Positions 1-11,806 of a stretch of DNA of 64,000 bases are shown here, piece after piece. This DNA is from Pachyseris speciosa (taxonomy: Eukaryota; Cnidaria; Anthozoa; Scleractinia; Pachyseridae): contig JAEMWC010000240.1 in the NCBI GenBank assembly GCA_016490735.1, positions 396,001 to 460,000 on the forward strand. Direction: 5' to 3'. Position numbers and translations under genes: made by a program. The notes beneath the pieces were generated by a model that made no database searches, was not told the origin of the DNA, and saw only the letters and a list, made by a program, of their open reading frames with translations. Each line of letters opens with the position of its first letter. Position 1 is the stretch's first letter.

Positions 1-969
1 CTTTTGGCACGAATAAAGTATGTATGGATGTATAAGCCGCGTAAACTGTTTAACCAAGGTTAATTTCATACCTTTAACTATAATTACGTCCTAGGATAAG
101 CATATAATCTATGTAATGTAATGCTACACAACTCTTTATGGAAACTTCCTTCAATTATTTGTCGAAACGAATTATTGTCCGTGTGTTTGCTTTGCATTAC
201 TGCATTTTGTATTACCGGAAGCGGAAGCCAAAACAGGGAATTCTAATAAAAACCTTTCTGTTGACTCTAGATGGTCTCTCAAAGCAATGAGAGATGTTCA
301 AGTGGCGGAAGGCAGACTCAGTACCAGAAGAGCAGCCCGAATTTGGGGAATAAAGAGAACAACGTTGGTGGACAGACTGGGTGGGAGGGTAAACTATGAC
401 CAACGGAAGGCCCCTCCTTCATTTGTAGCCAAAATGAATAAAACCAGTCAGCAGATTGGCTGATTGGGCTGGCAAACCTCGACTTTGGATTGTCCAAGGC
501 TGATTTCTTTAAATAAGTGACGTTTAATGACGTTGTTATTGTCTTGGTCGGATGCTGGACTCGCTGGTCGGATAATGGGCAACAAACGTTCTCTGCAGCC
601 AGAAATGCACATTTCACGACGGATCCATACGAAGGTAAAACCGTTAACTGCCTTTTTTTCATCAGATAACAGACTAAATGGATTCTCTCCATAGGCGTAC
701 GGGCAACTTTTTGCCTGGGGGGGGGGGGGGGGGGCGGTGAACCATTTTCCCAAAAAATTATCTCAAGTTGCCCAAATATTTACGAAACTGAGTGGAAAAG
801 AAACGAGGGTCACTAACGGTGCACTAACATAGACCTACATATGAAGTGAAAATATTCTTACATATGATTCTATCATATGAGCTCATAAAACACGTAAAAA
901 GAAAAAGCTGTCTGTGCCATTTCGACGGCCGTAGATATCAATGATACGATCCATGTCATTAATTGTTGA

Positions 970-1152
970 CTACAGAGTTGGCATATGCCCTTTCAATGTT
1001 AATAAGTGCGATGTTACTGACGCGTTGATGCCCCATGGTGCTGCGGAGGTACGTTTTGTTCTCAATACGCGCAACGCACTGAATGATCGTTCTGCAGAAC
1101 ACGATGTAGCAGGTATCACATTAGAAAATTCTGGAAACATATCAAATAGATC
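970..1152 (-). pseudogene. hAT transposase C-terminal dimerisation fragment
   Basis: The minus-strand frame reads EFSNVIPATSCSAERSFSAL followed by RVLRTKRT, the signature of the hAT-family C-terminal dimerisation region (SAERSFSALRxLKTxxR). Downstream the frame shifts near 1000, after which an NIERAYANSVVN segment continues in another frame. No catalytic region is present, so this is a decayed 3' end of a transposase gene with no expected function. Confidence 0.72.
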
Positions 1153-1180
1153 ATTCTCGTGAAACTTTGGTTTATCAACG

Positions 1181-1211
<31 letters not shown>

Positions 1212-1212
1212 G

Positions 1213-1261
1213 GATTCGATTAGCTGACGTTTCGAGCGTTAGCCCTTCGTCGGAGCGAATC
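1213..1261 (-). ncRNA. Degenerate hammerhead ribozyme in a PLE fragment
   Basis: On the minus strand the order is: GATTCGCT (stem I), CCGACGA (core box 1, consensus CUGANGA with U4 changed to C), a GGGC-UAAC-GCUC stem-loop (stem II), GAAA, an ACGU self-complementary stem III, C17, then AGC...GAATC closing stem I. The architecture is that of the minimal type-I hammerheads known in Penelope-like elements. The U4-to-C change should reduce or abolish cleavage. Confidence 0.6.
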
Positions 1262-2270
1262 GAGGAATTGTGGGTTGTGTATGGTTTATATACAGAAAAT
1301 GGAGCTACGCCATTGGTGGTAACATGGTAACGTGATAAACAGGAATACTTCTTCATTTTCAGACCCACTGCTGATGCTATCTACGTTGTTGAAACTTTCT
1401 TCACTCGGACACTGGCGTAGGGTGTGAATGGTCATGTCGGCATTTCTACGAGCGGAGATGACGTCGACCATCCTCCCCTGCAGATATCGGCACAGACTAT
1501 TAGTGTTGCTCAGGATTACTTTCAGATCATCTGAGAGTCTACAGTCGATAATCTACAATATGATTCTAGAAAGTTATGCCGAAATTGATTAATTCACGAC
1601 TGCAAATACCCTACACCAGCTAATGCAGTGCAGTACAGTACCCCAAATTAAGAAAAAATCCAAATAAGTATATCACCATTTGATCCCCTTCAACCAGAAA
1701 CTCATCACGTGCTAGGCAACCACCGTCTCGTGTGAATTTAACTGGCTTTACCAGGTTAATTAAAATAGAAAATATCTATCTCTTTGAAAAAAAAAACGTG
1801 GAAACTTCTGTAAAATCTGGCTTTGCTCAAATTTCTCTTGCTGCCCAAAAAATTCTGAGTTGCCCAAATGAGTGGGAGCGCTGCAGCCTAGCTCCCCCGG
1901 CCCGTACGCCTATGATTTTCTCAAGGCCAAATTTCAGAAATGCTGCGACTCAGAAAGGAAATTTATAGCAGTTCTAAACTGAAGTTGTCGGATATTGGGC
2001 AACATACTGTGTTGTGAACCTTCAGGTGTGCCTTTCGAAAAATCAATCCTGTGCGCATACTTTGTTTTTAAAGAAACCCCAGAAAACTATTATGACTATA
2101 TATCACTGAAAAGCTTGAAAAATGTAGAGTCTGAAAAAATCTCTACGGCTTTAACAATTTTTGTTTTGGTAGGAACGGAGCAATCGTTAAACGCAAAACT
2201 GACAATGTTTGCTGAACCGAATTAATTAATAGCCCTTGCGTTAATACGAACAATCGTCCAAACAAACTGG

Positions 2271-2272
2271 AC

Positions 2273-2304
<32 letters not shown>

Positions 2305-4255
2305 TTTATTACTTATATTGCGCCTTTTCTATACAATATTCAAAAGCGCATCACAATAGTATAAAACTAAGAACCAGACTTACACCTATAATATAAATCT
2401 TACAATTCTTTAAATAAAACTTAAAAAAAGAAATAATAACCACCGTAGAAGAACATTTAAAATACTAATGGATAAAAGAAAATTACTAAGATAATTGAAA
2501 TGATTCCTTATATAAAAATGTTTTAATTACAGTCTTGAAAGAGTCTAAATTCCTTGCCTCCCGTGCGTACCTTGGTAACTTGTTCCATAAAAGGGGAGCA
2601 GCTGTCTGAAATGCTCTGTCACCCATTGTCTTCTTTGTTTTCACAAATGGTCTTTCAAGCAAGGGACCATTGTCGTTACGTCTTAAGCTATAGCACGAAG
2701 GCTGTTGAATGCTAATTAGGTCCGAAAGATACTTAGGCGCATAACCATGCAAAATTTTATAAGTCATCAAAAGTATCTTATAATGTATTCTGGCGCGCAC
2801 TTGTAACCAATGTAATTCTGCGAGCAAAGGCGTTATGTGACAGAACTTGGGCGCGCGATAGATAAGTCTTGCACTTGCATTCATAACACGTTGCAGTTTC
2901 CTAGTTTGATACTCCGGAATTCCATATAAAAGGCTATTACAATAGTCCAGTCTACTACTAATAAAAGCATGAACTAGTTTTTCAGTTGATTCTCTAAATA
3001 GATATTTCCTAATATGACGTATGTTATACAAGTAATAGAAAGCGCTGCTACATGTCTTTGTAATATGAGTTCCCATGTCTAGATGCGCATCAAACCATGT
3101 GCCTAGATTGCGCGCAGAGACTACGGGAGATACTTCAGCCTGTCCAACCCTGATGATTTGGATTGAAACTTTTGAGAGCTGCTGGCGAGTACCTATAATT
3201 AGGAACTCAGTCTTGTCATCATTGAGCATAAGCTGATCCTCTCTCATCCATGCTCGGACATCACAAATGCACTTCTGCATAACTGATACAGCTTCAACTT
3301 CACTAAAAGTGTCCGATGGCTTAAATGACAAATACAACTGTGTGTCGTCAGCATATGTATGAACGGAGGGCAGATGGTGTTTTAAAATCTGAAACAGCTT
3401 TCTCACGTAGATAGTAAATAAAAGCGGGCCCAGGCATGACCCTTGAGGGACTCCACACATCAAATCAAATGGCTTAGAGAGAGAGCCGTTAATCGACACC
3501 TGCTGAGACCTGCCCTCAAAATAACTCTCAAACCATGAAAGAGCTTTCCCGCGCAACCCAACTGTAGACCTCAATCGTTCTAGAAGGATCTCATGTGCGA
3601 CGGTGTCGAATGCAGAGCTCAGGTCTAGAAGCACCAATAACGTAACTTGACCTTTATCCATCGCCGTCAGTGGATCGTTCTTCACCTTTAGTAGTGCAGT
3701 CTCAGCGCTATGATGTTGGCGGTAAGCACTTTGCAATTCTGGAAACAAACCATTGACTCGCATTTGCTCCTGTAATTGCACAGCAACCGCCTTCTTTGTA
3801 AGTTTGGACGTGAACTGTATATTACTCACAGGCCGAAAGTTCTTGTTTATCAATTTAAGACCAGATTTTTTGAGCAGAGGATGCACTAAAGCCTTTTTCC
3901 ATTCATCAGCGAAATAACCATGCTCTAATGACATGTTCACCATCTTAGTAATCACAGGAATTAACTCCTCAATACAAAGCAACAAGATGGATGACGGGAA
4001 GGGGTCCAGAACACAAGTCTTCATGGAAGCCACAGCCATCTTCCTTACAGCCTCCTCGGAGAGAAATTGAAACTCTGATAGCGTGACAACGTCATCACTA
4101 CTCGATGAACCGTGAGGCGCAGACTCAGTAGAAACTGCATTAGTCACCAGCTAACTTTGATCTAATCGCAACTATTTTATGGATGAAGTATTCACCCATC
4201 TCATTTGCAGGAACAGTGGCGTTAGTATGAGGTGGAAGAGACTTGTCCGCTAGCA
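2271..4255 (-). mobile_element. 5'-truncated LINE (CR1/L2-like) with (TTA)n tail
   Basis: This non-LTR retrotransposon fragment is inserted in the left palindrome arm. The opposite arm runs without a break from the counterpart of 2270 to that of 4256 near 32275, so the empty site is visible. The 3' end, at the low coordinate, is a pure TAA/TTA microsatellite at 2273-2304, the tail type seen in CR1/L2-related LINEs. The 5' end is truncated just before the reverse transcriptase. Confidence 0.9.
2486..4255 (-). pseudogene. LINE reverse transcriptase (CR1/L2-like), one frameshift
   Basis: The frame encodes almost the whole reverse transcriptase: LLDLSSAFDTV (motif A), MCGVPQGSCLGPLLF (motif B) and TYADDTQLYL (motif C with both catalytic aspartates). 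A long C-terminal region with LDYCNSLLYGIP and LAELHWLQVRARIHYK is typical of the Jockey superfamily. Upstream a second frame (to about 4255) holds the segment before the RT (MGEYFIHKIVAIRSKL); the two are separated by a single-base shift near 4143. The endonuclease is missing through 5' truncation. This is a young-looking but non-autonomous copy. Confidence 0.9.
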
Positions 4256-4564
4256 GTACTACATCATTCATAATGGTAATAGGACCGAGTGGAGTCCAAT
4301 TCAGTCTGTAATCATACGAGTGATTCACAAATCGGACGTCACGGCGAAGCGGGAGTCCGATTTGTTAATCACGAGAATGATTAAGGGGATAGTGGGCTAG
4401 AAAAGGGTGTTAGGCTTTTTCGATATTCCGATTGGTTCCTGAAAAAATTCATTGTAAAGTTCGCCAATAGAATATTTTTCCATGCGAGTCACGCGCTTGG
4501 GCGCTAATGGAGGAGTCTCATTCACTGTCATATATTGGCGAATCAACAAAATGGCCAAACCCCA

Positions 4565-4645
4565 GTTGCCTTGTTAGCTTGGTAGAGCGCTGCACCAGTA
4601 TCGCAGAGATCGTGGGTTTAGGGTTTGGCCCATAGTGCTAGCATA
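4565..4645 (+). repeat. tRNA-derived SINE-like segment
   Basis: TTAGCTTGGTAGAGCGCTGC resembles a Pol III A box in a tRNA D-arm context. About 30 bases on, CGTGGGTTTAGGGTTTGG is a damaged B box. The mirrored copy is at about 30850-30930 on the minus strand. A more diverged version (tgccgatgcagcgctctacc) follows at about 31020-31090, absent from the left arm. It does not fold as a good tRNA, so it is called a SINE relic and not a tRNA gene. Confidence 0.5.
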
Positions 4646-4681
4646 ATATTAGTGGTATAAGTGGAACAAACGAGCATAGTT

Positions 4682-5772
4682 TTTCAAAAAAGCACTGCAC
4701 GAGCAGAAGTATACGATTTTTGCACTTTCAAGAGTAAAGCCAATAACAATTTCTTTCTTCCTTTCTTAGTGCCTTAGAATATTTGCTGGGTGCTTTTTAC
4801 TTAAAATTCCTGTCAGGAATAAATATTTTGACCTTATAGTAAATCAGAGTAGCGTTTTGTCACGAGGGAGGGGGTACACCTTTATATGGCCTATATAGGT
4901 ATGTGCGGCCCCACAGAGTAGGTTTTTGTAGCCGTTTTGGTTTGAAATAGAGTATCAATATTGAAATTTAAAGCAAGTGACACACGCAAACATCAACCAA
5001 AGGCCTGGCCAGTACTTGACGCATGCCCACAGCCATAACACCCGGCGGAGTGGCTGCCATGAACAGCTGTTTCGTTTATGTTTATGCCAACCGTGTGCGC
5101 GAAATAGGTCTGACTAACAGGGTATCAAATTTTTGGTCAGGTCTGAAATAGGATAGGCTTTCACAAGGCTTGCCACCCCCCCCCCCCACCCAATTTTTCT
5201 GAGAGTACCCCCGGGCTTTTAGTTCATTTCAAGAGTCTCTGGGAGTGGGCGTGGTCATTTCCTTTGCCTGGGAGTGTTCCCGGGGGAGAGGGGAAGGTAA
5301 CCACAAAAGAGCATGCCAATACTAGTTTTCAGCTCGCGCTAACGATTGGGACCGGAAGTCGGCGGAAGTCGGCGTCAATCCTCAGTGAAGTTTATTTGTT
5401 ATTTGTTTACCGGGAAATTTTTTGTGGTGTTGAAGAATGTATATGATCTGTGATCAAACATCAGTCGTCGGATTCTCCTCAAAAAACGTATATATGTAGC
5501 CTTGAATTAGTGCTGTTTTTTTTATAATTATTTAGGAAGTAGATATTGATAAACTAAATTAAAGTAATCCTCAACCTGATCTTAACACGGCAATGGAATC
5601 AGTACAAATCTGCTCTGAAATAAACAGTATAAATTATTTCAACTTTTCTGCACTCAGTTTGAATTTTCTCCACTATCTGGGACTAACATATGCTTAGTTG
5701 CCAATCAGAATGCATCAAGAAAGTTTTAAACGCGTAAATGATATTAATTACATTCATTATTTTGTTTTCACA
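4682..5772. other. Non-coding DNA without palindrome counterpart
   Basis: The homology with the right arm stops at 4681. The stretch holds a C-run near 5170-5190 and no convincing exon. The short open frame at 5264-5446 has no recognisable domain or splice context and is not called as a gene. Confidence 0.5.
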
Positions 5773-5776
5773 TTAA

Positions 5777-6239
5777 AGTGCACCTAAACCCTTAAAATGT
5801 TTTTCGCTAAAATAAATCTTTGCACCTTTTGAAACGCCTTGCGTCTTTTTTTTTCTTTTTTTCTTTTTTTTTTTTTTTACCAAATCTTGAGTAGTTATTT
5901 TGACTTTTCTAGGGGGTTAAAGTTGCAAAATCTGGCCATCGTCTGCCCCACGACCGAGTCAGAAGGGGCTTGGGTCTATTCTCGATTTGAAGTCAAAAAC
6001 TGATTTACATCGTATTAGGTCTTTGTAAAGATGCACGCAAAGCAGTTTGTGACGTCAAATCGAGAATAAACCCAAGCCCCTCCTGACTCGGTCGTGGGGC
6101 CAGATTTTGCAACTTTAACACCCCAGAAAAGTCAAAATGACTAGTCAGGATTTGCTAAAAAAAAAAAAAAGGGGGAATGCGTTTCAAACAGGTGCAAAGA
6201 TTTATTTCAGCGAAAAAAAAATTTGGGTTTAGGTGCACT
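5777..6239. mobile_element. Fold-back MITE with TTAA target sites
   Basis: Ends are AGTGCACCTAAACCC and its reverse complement, flanked by TTAA at 5773-5776 and 6240-6243. Inner arms pair over most of the length (for example the segment around CCACGACCGAGTCAG pairs near 6090). A T-run and an A-run lie in opposite arms. TTAA targets with no coding capacity fit a non-autonomous Kolobok- or piggyBac-type element. Confidence 0.82.
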
Positions 6240-6243
6240 TTAA

Positions 6244-7529
6244 ATTAACTTATTTATTTGTGTTATCAACTGTTGTGAAGAGTGAACGACGTTTCGACCG
6301 TTTTAAAGAAATGCCGCACAAAGTTTGACTGCTTAATCTACGAGATGCTTTTTATCAGGAACATAAAACCAACACTTAACACGCAGTCGGATTCAGTTCG
6401 CGCCAAACGTTTTACATAAATCTTTTTACATATTTTAATTGTTTTTTAACACCCTCTTTTTATCTTTTAGCGCATAATTTTACTTCAGTATCTCCCAAAG
6501 TAAATATATATGATAATTCTTTTTAGGACCAACTGTTGGTTATATATTTATTATTTTTGTTGTTTTATTTACGTAGAGTTATTTACATCGGAAGCATATA
6601 AGTTATATGTTTCTCTTTACACCGTGTGCCAAAACCTGGAATCACCTAACCACCGATGAAACCTCTTTTGCTGCTATCTCTTTTTTTAAAGGCCAACGTT
6701 AAAGGCAAACGTTAAAGCAAGCGTTAAGGCAAACGTTAAAGGCAAACTCGGCCACGTTATAAAAGACTAAACTGATGCATCCTAGCTATAGTGAGAAATG
6801 CCATCAGCATCCCTGCACTTGGTATTGACTAACAATAGCTTAGATGGAAGTTAAACCCGTTTAGGAGGTTACCATTAATAACATACTAAATATGCAGCGG
6901 TGTACTTCATGATCCTGGTACTGACGAGCCGGATGAAAAATTAACCTAATATATCGAGCAGACAACAGGGAAAAATCAAAATGCTCCAGTTATGCAAAGA
7001 GTAACGTTTGAGGGTCAACACTGATCCACAGCTGTTATACATTAAAAGATTAAGATATGATGATGGTAGATGGCTATCGGAGGAGTTTATAGCACCGAGT
7101 GGGCAATAATCATCTCATATCCAACAAAAGCGAGTGGAATAACTGTTTTCTTGTTGGTTAACTTTTCGGACATGGCATAATGGCTGACAACCCAGCACGG
7201 CCGCCAAACCAACCAAGCCTCTGTAGAACTGCATCATCTAATAATGCAGATTTTAATGCTACTACTCAAGCAGTTCAGGGCTTGTAGTAGAAAAAAAGGT
7301 TTTTACGTTATGTGACAGCCCTCCCCCCGCCCCCGAGGAATGACACTGAAACGAAATTCAGCACATCGGAAGTTCTCATCATTCTTAACATTTTCAAGCA
7401 CAATTGACATTTAGCATAGATCAGATGACAAGTCACGTGAAAATTTATTCGAGAAAAAAGTCACATAATTGAGGAATAGGTTACGGTTGTAGGATATAAC
7501 ATCGAATAAAAACACCTTTCTTGCGCATT
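6244..7529. other. Non-coding stretch with short tandem repeat
   Basis: No exon is supported. At about 6690-6747 a unit of about 13 bases (GTTAAAGGCAAAC and variants) repeats four to five times. The stretch has no counterpart in the right arm. Confidence 0.5.
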
Positions 7530-9131
7530 TTAAATATTTCCAGCATTTAACGTTTGGAAAAATAATACTTCTATCAGAGTTTGTTCGGAGACACGCCTCT
7601 CGCCAGCAACCACCGCCACACGCCCTCCTTCGTTCAGTTCAGAGTACTGAAGCGATATGCTGCAATCGATATATCTAGTTTTCTTTAAGCTGCTCACCCA
7701 CATTTCCGAGTTATTCAGCAAACTCTTCCATTCTGTTAAAGTCAGATTTGTAGCCGTATCTGTACCCTTTGATACCACTTCCCACAAAGAAGAGCTCGAG
7801 TGCTCAATGGCGATCCAGTTTTTTTCACTCTCGTACTTCATACCCAAGCAGATTCGGGTGAAAGGAGTGGACCAATAGCTGCTTAGCTTTGCTTCTACTT
7901 CTTCCAGACTTGTACCTCTACCTTCGTTGTAAGCAATAGTGTTATTCCAGTACGCTGAAGGATACGTAAAAGTTTGCTGCGATAAAAAGAAAAGGTGAAT
8001 TCAGTCACACTTCCATTAAGTTCAAATAATGATAACATTTCAAACATTTTCTTCAGCGCTTTTGTAACAAACAGGAACAACACAAGCCTGCTTTGCTAGT
8101 ACAGTGATATTAAATTCATTTGAGCTCTCGCACCTATCTCAATTCACAGTTGTCTCAAGTTTCCTTTTAACCAGCGATCGAAAAACATGACTGTTCACCT
8201 CGAACGTCACTGGAGATCCGAAATTGCGCAAAATATCGAAAATCCCGTTTCTTGGTCTTTCTTTGCTCGGAAGCCCCAGGGAAACGCATGCTACGCAGGC
8301 TAATCTTTTCCCACTAAAATTTATGTTCTGTCATGCTAGGGTTGTTTTATGCCTGCTCTACCCAAGATTGCTAACCCAAAGCATCCTAAAGTAGTCGGTA
8401 ACTACTTCAAAAATGCACAGTAAGGACCAACAAACGGGGGTCCATGGTCTGTTGACACGCGAGGACTCCTGGTACGAGATTCGTTCGCATGCAGTCGCGG
8501 GAGGGTTCACCAATATCAATTTTCATCCACAGGCTCAAAGCTCGTTAATTCACCTATTGAACTTAATGCAAGTAGTTTATGGGCTCCGAACTAACCTTGG
8601 TTCCATTTATCTTCATGACTAATGTCCAGCCGCCATCACCGCATCCAGGAATTGGAGTCATGTGGCAGAATACGTGAGCATGCTGGGAAGGAGAGTCGGC
8701 ACGAATATAGAATGAACCATCGACACGGATGATAGGATAAAACAAATATCACTGCGCACAAAATAAAATTCAGTGTTACCAGAGGTAGAGGGCTAAGACA
8801 GACGGTGTATTATGAATATTTTTTCCACTCTTCTTCTTGCAATGATTGCTGTCATGAGTTTTGAGTTGATGAGGAGAAAAACGAAGCTCAGCAAAATCTA
8901 AAATTAGCGGGGTGGACGAAGCTAAATTATTATTATCTATTACATTATCTACCCCGATAGACCACGATAAAACTTACGGATACGTGGGAAAAATGGAACC
9001 TTACATTATTTACTCAGTTGTCAATTTCCAGGGCTTTAAACTATAAGAAAAGTGCTGAGTAAATATTACAAGTACTTACCTGGATTTGTCCCAGATGTCT
9101 TTACAAGAAACAGGTAGGCTGTCGTAGGAAC
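7530..9131 (-). pseudogene. Fibrinogen-related gene fragment, left arm (broken splice site)
   Basis: Three exons can be traced on the minus strand. Exon A is 9131-9080 (52 bp; SCKDIWDKS; acceptor CTAG, donor GTAAGT). Exon B is 8731-8596 (136 bp; IRVDGSFYIRADSPS, then GCGDGGWTLVMKINGTK; donor GTTAGT). Exon C runs from 7976 (acceptor GCAG) to a stop at 7530 (TFTYPSAYWNN, SSYWSTPFTRICLGMKY). GGWTLVMK and ICLGMK belong to the fibrinogen-like fold in coral matrix-type proteins, which are secreted and bind ligands or matrix. Phases fit A(2)-B(0)-C. The exon B acceptor reads CCTAT where the other arm has CCTAG, so splicing is expected to fail. No start codon or signal-peptide exon was found. Confidence 0.78.
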
Positions 9132-9411
9132 CTAGCAAATATGGTATGCATGCGTTCATATTAGCCCTAAACGTATGAAACGGCGCACAAAAACGAGAAC
9201 GTGTCTGAAGCGAGTTTTCCTGGCCAATCACAGAGCGAAGCAATCCAAAACCAAAGCAAAACCAGAATTACTTTCGACACTCAATTGAAAGCCGCTCTAT
9301 TCATTGTCTTTAATATATTGCAATTCATTCACAATTAAGGGAAACAATTGCAACCACCAAACTCAGAGAGTTGTATAGGGAAACACTTATCATGTACCTT
9401 ATATTTGCTTT

Positions 9412-9541
9412 TCTTAACTGAGTTGACAATGTAAATTCACTCTTGGCTACCGTGAAGAGATTCAAAGGCTGACGTTTCGAGCGCTGGCCCTTCGTCAGAG
9501 CGATTAACCAATTTACATCATTAACTCAGTTGATAAAACTA
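9412..9541 (-). mobile_element. Solo PLE terminal repeat
   Basis: A short element-like unit has inverted ends (TTAACTGAGTTGACAATGT against ACATCATTAACTCAGTTGA) and a central hammerhead-like core. The same unit is at 27603-27733 in the right arm and 42325-42445 in the third copy, so it predates the duplications. It resembles the terminal repeat of a Penelope-like element without the coding body. Confidence 0.65.
9468..9501 (-). ncRNA. Hammerhead ribozyme core (PLE type)
   Basis: Minus strand: GCT (stem I), CTGACGA (exact core box 1), GGGC-CAGC-GCTC (stem II and loop), GAAA, then ACGT as a zero-loop self-complementary stem III, C17 and AGC closing stem I. The distal part of stem I does not pair well here, so activity is uncertain. 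Cleavage would fall after the C of ACGTC. Confidence 0.65.
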
Positions 9542-9677
9542 AATTTCCGTGTACCACTTCCGGCCACCGACGCAACACCACAGAAACTAACTGAACCCCC
9601 CTTATAATGTACCTTGGTTTTTTTTTCTTTATTCTGACCACACAGTCAAACCCGATGCACCCACGTTTGCAAAATTC

Positions 9678-11041
9678 TAGCCTGTTCCAGGCTCTCAGAT
9701 ATGTAGAATGAGGTCTTCGCTCGTTCTCGTGCTCACCCCAAATATCTTAGCCTGCAGTGCAGGCGTTTTCGGTGGGCGCGTGAATTATTTTAGTAAGCGG
9801 CGCCATGTTGAATTTCACTTAAACGCAAGGAGCTTGGGCGAGTCGAAGGGGTCGGGGTAGAGGCGTGAGGAGAGAAAACGCCTGCCCGATAACTCTGTAA
9901 AAACGAGAAGCACCCCCTAATTAGTCGCGTTTGATCGCTCTCACGGAAATAAATTGTCAGCCAATCAAAACTGGATACTTTTTTCCACCGGAAACGAGAT
10001 TCACATCTGACAAAAACAAAGACACCTCTAGCAGCCCGCGAGTAAACTTGAAGTACCAAGTTAGACAGAGTTGTCGTGCACGCAAAACCTCGTTCAAAAT
10101 GAAGTTTGAGTTCTTGGAAAACAAGGTCATTCGTCATCGGAGAACTTTTTTCTGGCCTTTCAGAACGGAACCGATGCTTCGGGGTTGTCTTGGCAGAAAT
10201 TTCTAGTGAAGTAGGGTTTTCGCTGGTGCAAGATGCCGCGGAATATTCTGTCCGTGTCTGCAATCCCTGTAGCCTACAAGGAAAATTCCTATCTTGGGCC
10301 AGTTGTATCAATTTATTAAGGCCGTCGATCTAAGCTCCCACGTCAGTTGCATTGAAAACTGAGAGAGCTCGAGAGGATGACATGTTGAATCGACTGAATG
10401 TAGATGATTTGCCAAATAAAGGTTTGAAAGTGGTCCATTTGAGTCTCTTTAGGAAAATTATGTGACTGTCCGAATGCCGCGTGATGATAAAACGAAGATT
10501 TTGATGAAAAACAAAAAACCATTGTGTGTGTTTTAGCAAATATAAACCTTTTTGCGGTCCAAGTTTCGACGATATGCGACTCGTCTACGATGATCGCGCA
10601 TATTTGTTGGTGAAGCGGTGAACCTCTTTTCTTTCAGTGCGACATTCCCATCTGGAATAGATCGTTGCGACATTCTTCCAGAGAAGTCTTAAATCTCGCC
10701 AAACCGTCTGGCATTGTTTTTTTCGTTTGCCCAATGAAACTATCGATTTACAAAATATTGACAGGCATCAATCTATTTCACTCTGCCGCTACAATCAGAG
10801 GCTCCGTTTACCCACGAACGGAGTGCCTCAAAAGAACAATGAACGTGGGCAGGCGTATTTTTCTTGCTCCTCCCCCACCCTCACCACACTGTTTTCACCC
10901 TGATACCCATCCTCATAATGCTTAATTTGTACTCTCAAAGATGGCGGTTCCCTTGTAAAAACACGAACGAAATAATGCGCTCGCCTCACAAAATACGCTT
11001 GCAATGCAGGCTACAAATATCTGAGAGCCTGGAACAGGCTA
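9678..11041. mobile_element. TIR element with 9-bp TSD (Mutator-like MITE), left arm
   Basis: Ends are TAGCCTGTTCCAGGCTCTCA and the reverse complement. They are flanked by GCAAAATTC (9669-9677) and GCAAAACTC (11042-11050), a 9-bp duplication with one mismatch, in the range of Mutator-like elements. Each end is followed by an inner GCCTGCAGTGCAGGC-type palindrome. The same insertion is at 19035-27468 (right arm) and 41446-41760 (third copy) with matching TSDs, so it is ancestral. Open frames inside (9790-10311) show no transposase motif. Confidence 0.75.
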
Positions 11042-11151
11042 GCAAAACTCTATCTGGATGTTGACATTTTGATTAGCTTTTTGTTGCGCGCAAACGGAGG
11101 AAAGAACCTGCCCCTCTTGTTGTTGTCAAGTGTTGTTGTAGAGCCTTTTAA

Positions 11152-11544
11152 GGTGGCTCACACCCCTCCGGTTCTACAGCACTTTTCAACTCTTATATTT
11201 TAATGGATCATTATTACCGTCCAGTCTTTATAGGTATCAAAGAAATGCCCAGTCATATGTGAATAAGTTATGTAACATTTTTTCGACAAAGTAGGATACC
11301 AAAGCGACACTATAACCTGTCAGAAACAGCCCGCTATTTTAACTTTAAGCAGCTACAATAACTCCAAAACTAAAATTAGGGTGTTTCTAACTGGTTATAG
11401 TACTTCTATGGTAACCTGTTAAGTGGAATTTTTTTTCATAACTTGTTAACGAACGATTGAGCATTTGTCTGATAAATTTTTTATATCAAGATTCTGAGTA
11501 TCGATCCATCGAAGTGAAAGTGCTGGAAGCCTGCGTGAGCCACC
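11152..11544. mobile_element. TTAA MITE (GGTGGCTCAC ends), left arm
   Basis: GGTGGCTCACACC at the left end and its imperfect complement at the right end are flanked by TTAA (11148-11151, 11545-11548). It is shared by all three paralogous copies (17785-18924, 40411-41335), where it was later invaded by other DNA. Probably a Kolobok/piggyBac-type non-autonomous element. Confidence 0.78.
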
Positions 11545-11806
11545 TTAATTGCACGATTTCGGCTTCAAGCCTGCTTAGTTTACAGCCGCGCTGTATCTTT
11601 CGACAAAACATGTACCTAAAACCATAATTTGTAACGAAAACAGTACACAAAAAGATGCTGGCAAACCGTTACAAGAACAAGAACAAGAACTTGGGAGCAT
11701 ATTAAGTTTGACTGCAAAATTTACAATCATCCGCGGTCGTCTTCATACATGTATGGGAGAGCAAGGACATAGCTATACTACTCTAAATTACTGCCTCAAA
11801 AGGTTC

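Larger units (their letters stand above)
690..1914 (-). mobile_element. hAT-like DNA transposon remnant (8-bp TSD)
   Basis: Terminal inverted repeats (TIRs) start CATAGGCGTACGGGC at the left end, and the right end reads the reverse complement. Flanks carry an 8-bp duplication, ATTCTCTC (682-689) and ATTTTCTC (1915-1922), with one mismatch. The other palindrome arm has the uninterrupted site near 32625, so the insertion is later than the palindrome. An 8-bp TSD fits hAT, and the minus strand encodes a hAT C-terminal motif. A G-run of about 16 bases lies at 719-734. A PLE terminal fragment with a hammerhead-like core (about 1150-1390) is nested inside. Confidence 0.82.

Noticed and set aside
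4565..4645. Possible tRNA gene
   Set aside because: The B box is damaged and the cloverleaf does not close; a SINE relic is more likely.
6280..6300. Another hammerhead (GACGTTTCGACC)
   Set aside because: Only the GAAACGTC half is present; no CUGANGA box or stem II was found nearby.
9790..10311. 173-codon minus-strand frame in the 9-bp-TSD element
   Set aside because: No transposase motif; the reading is serine/arginine-rich and broken in the right-arm copy.
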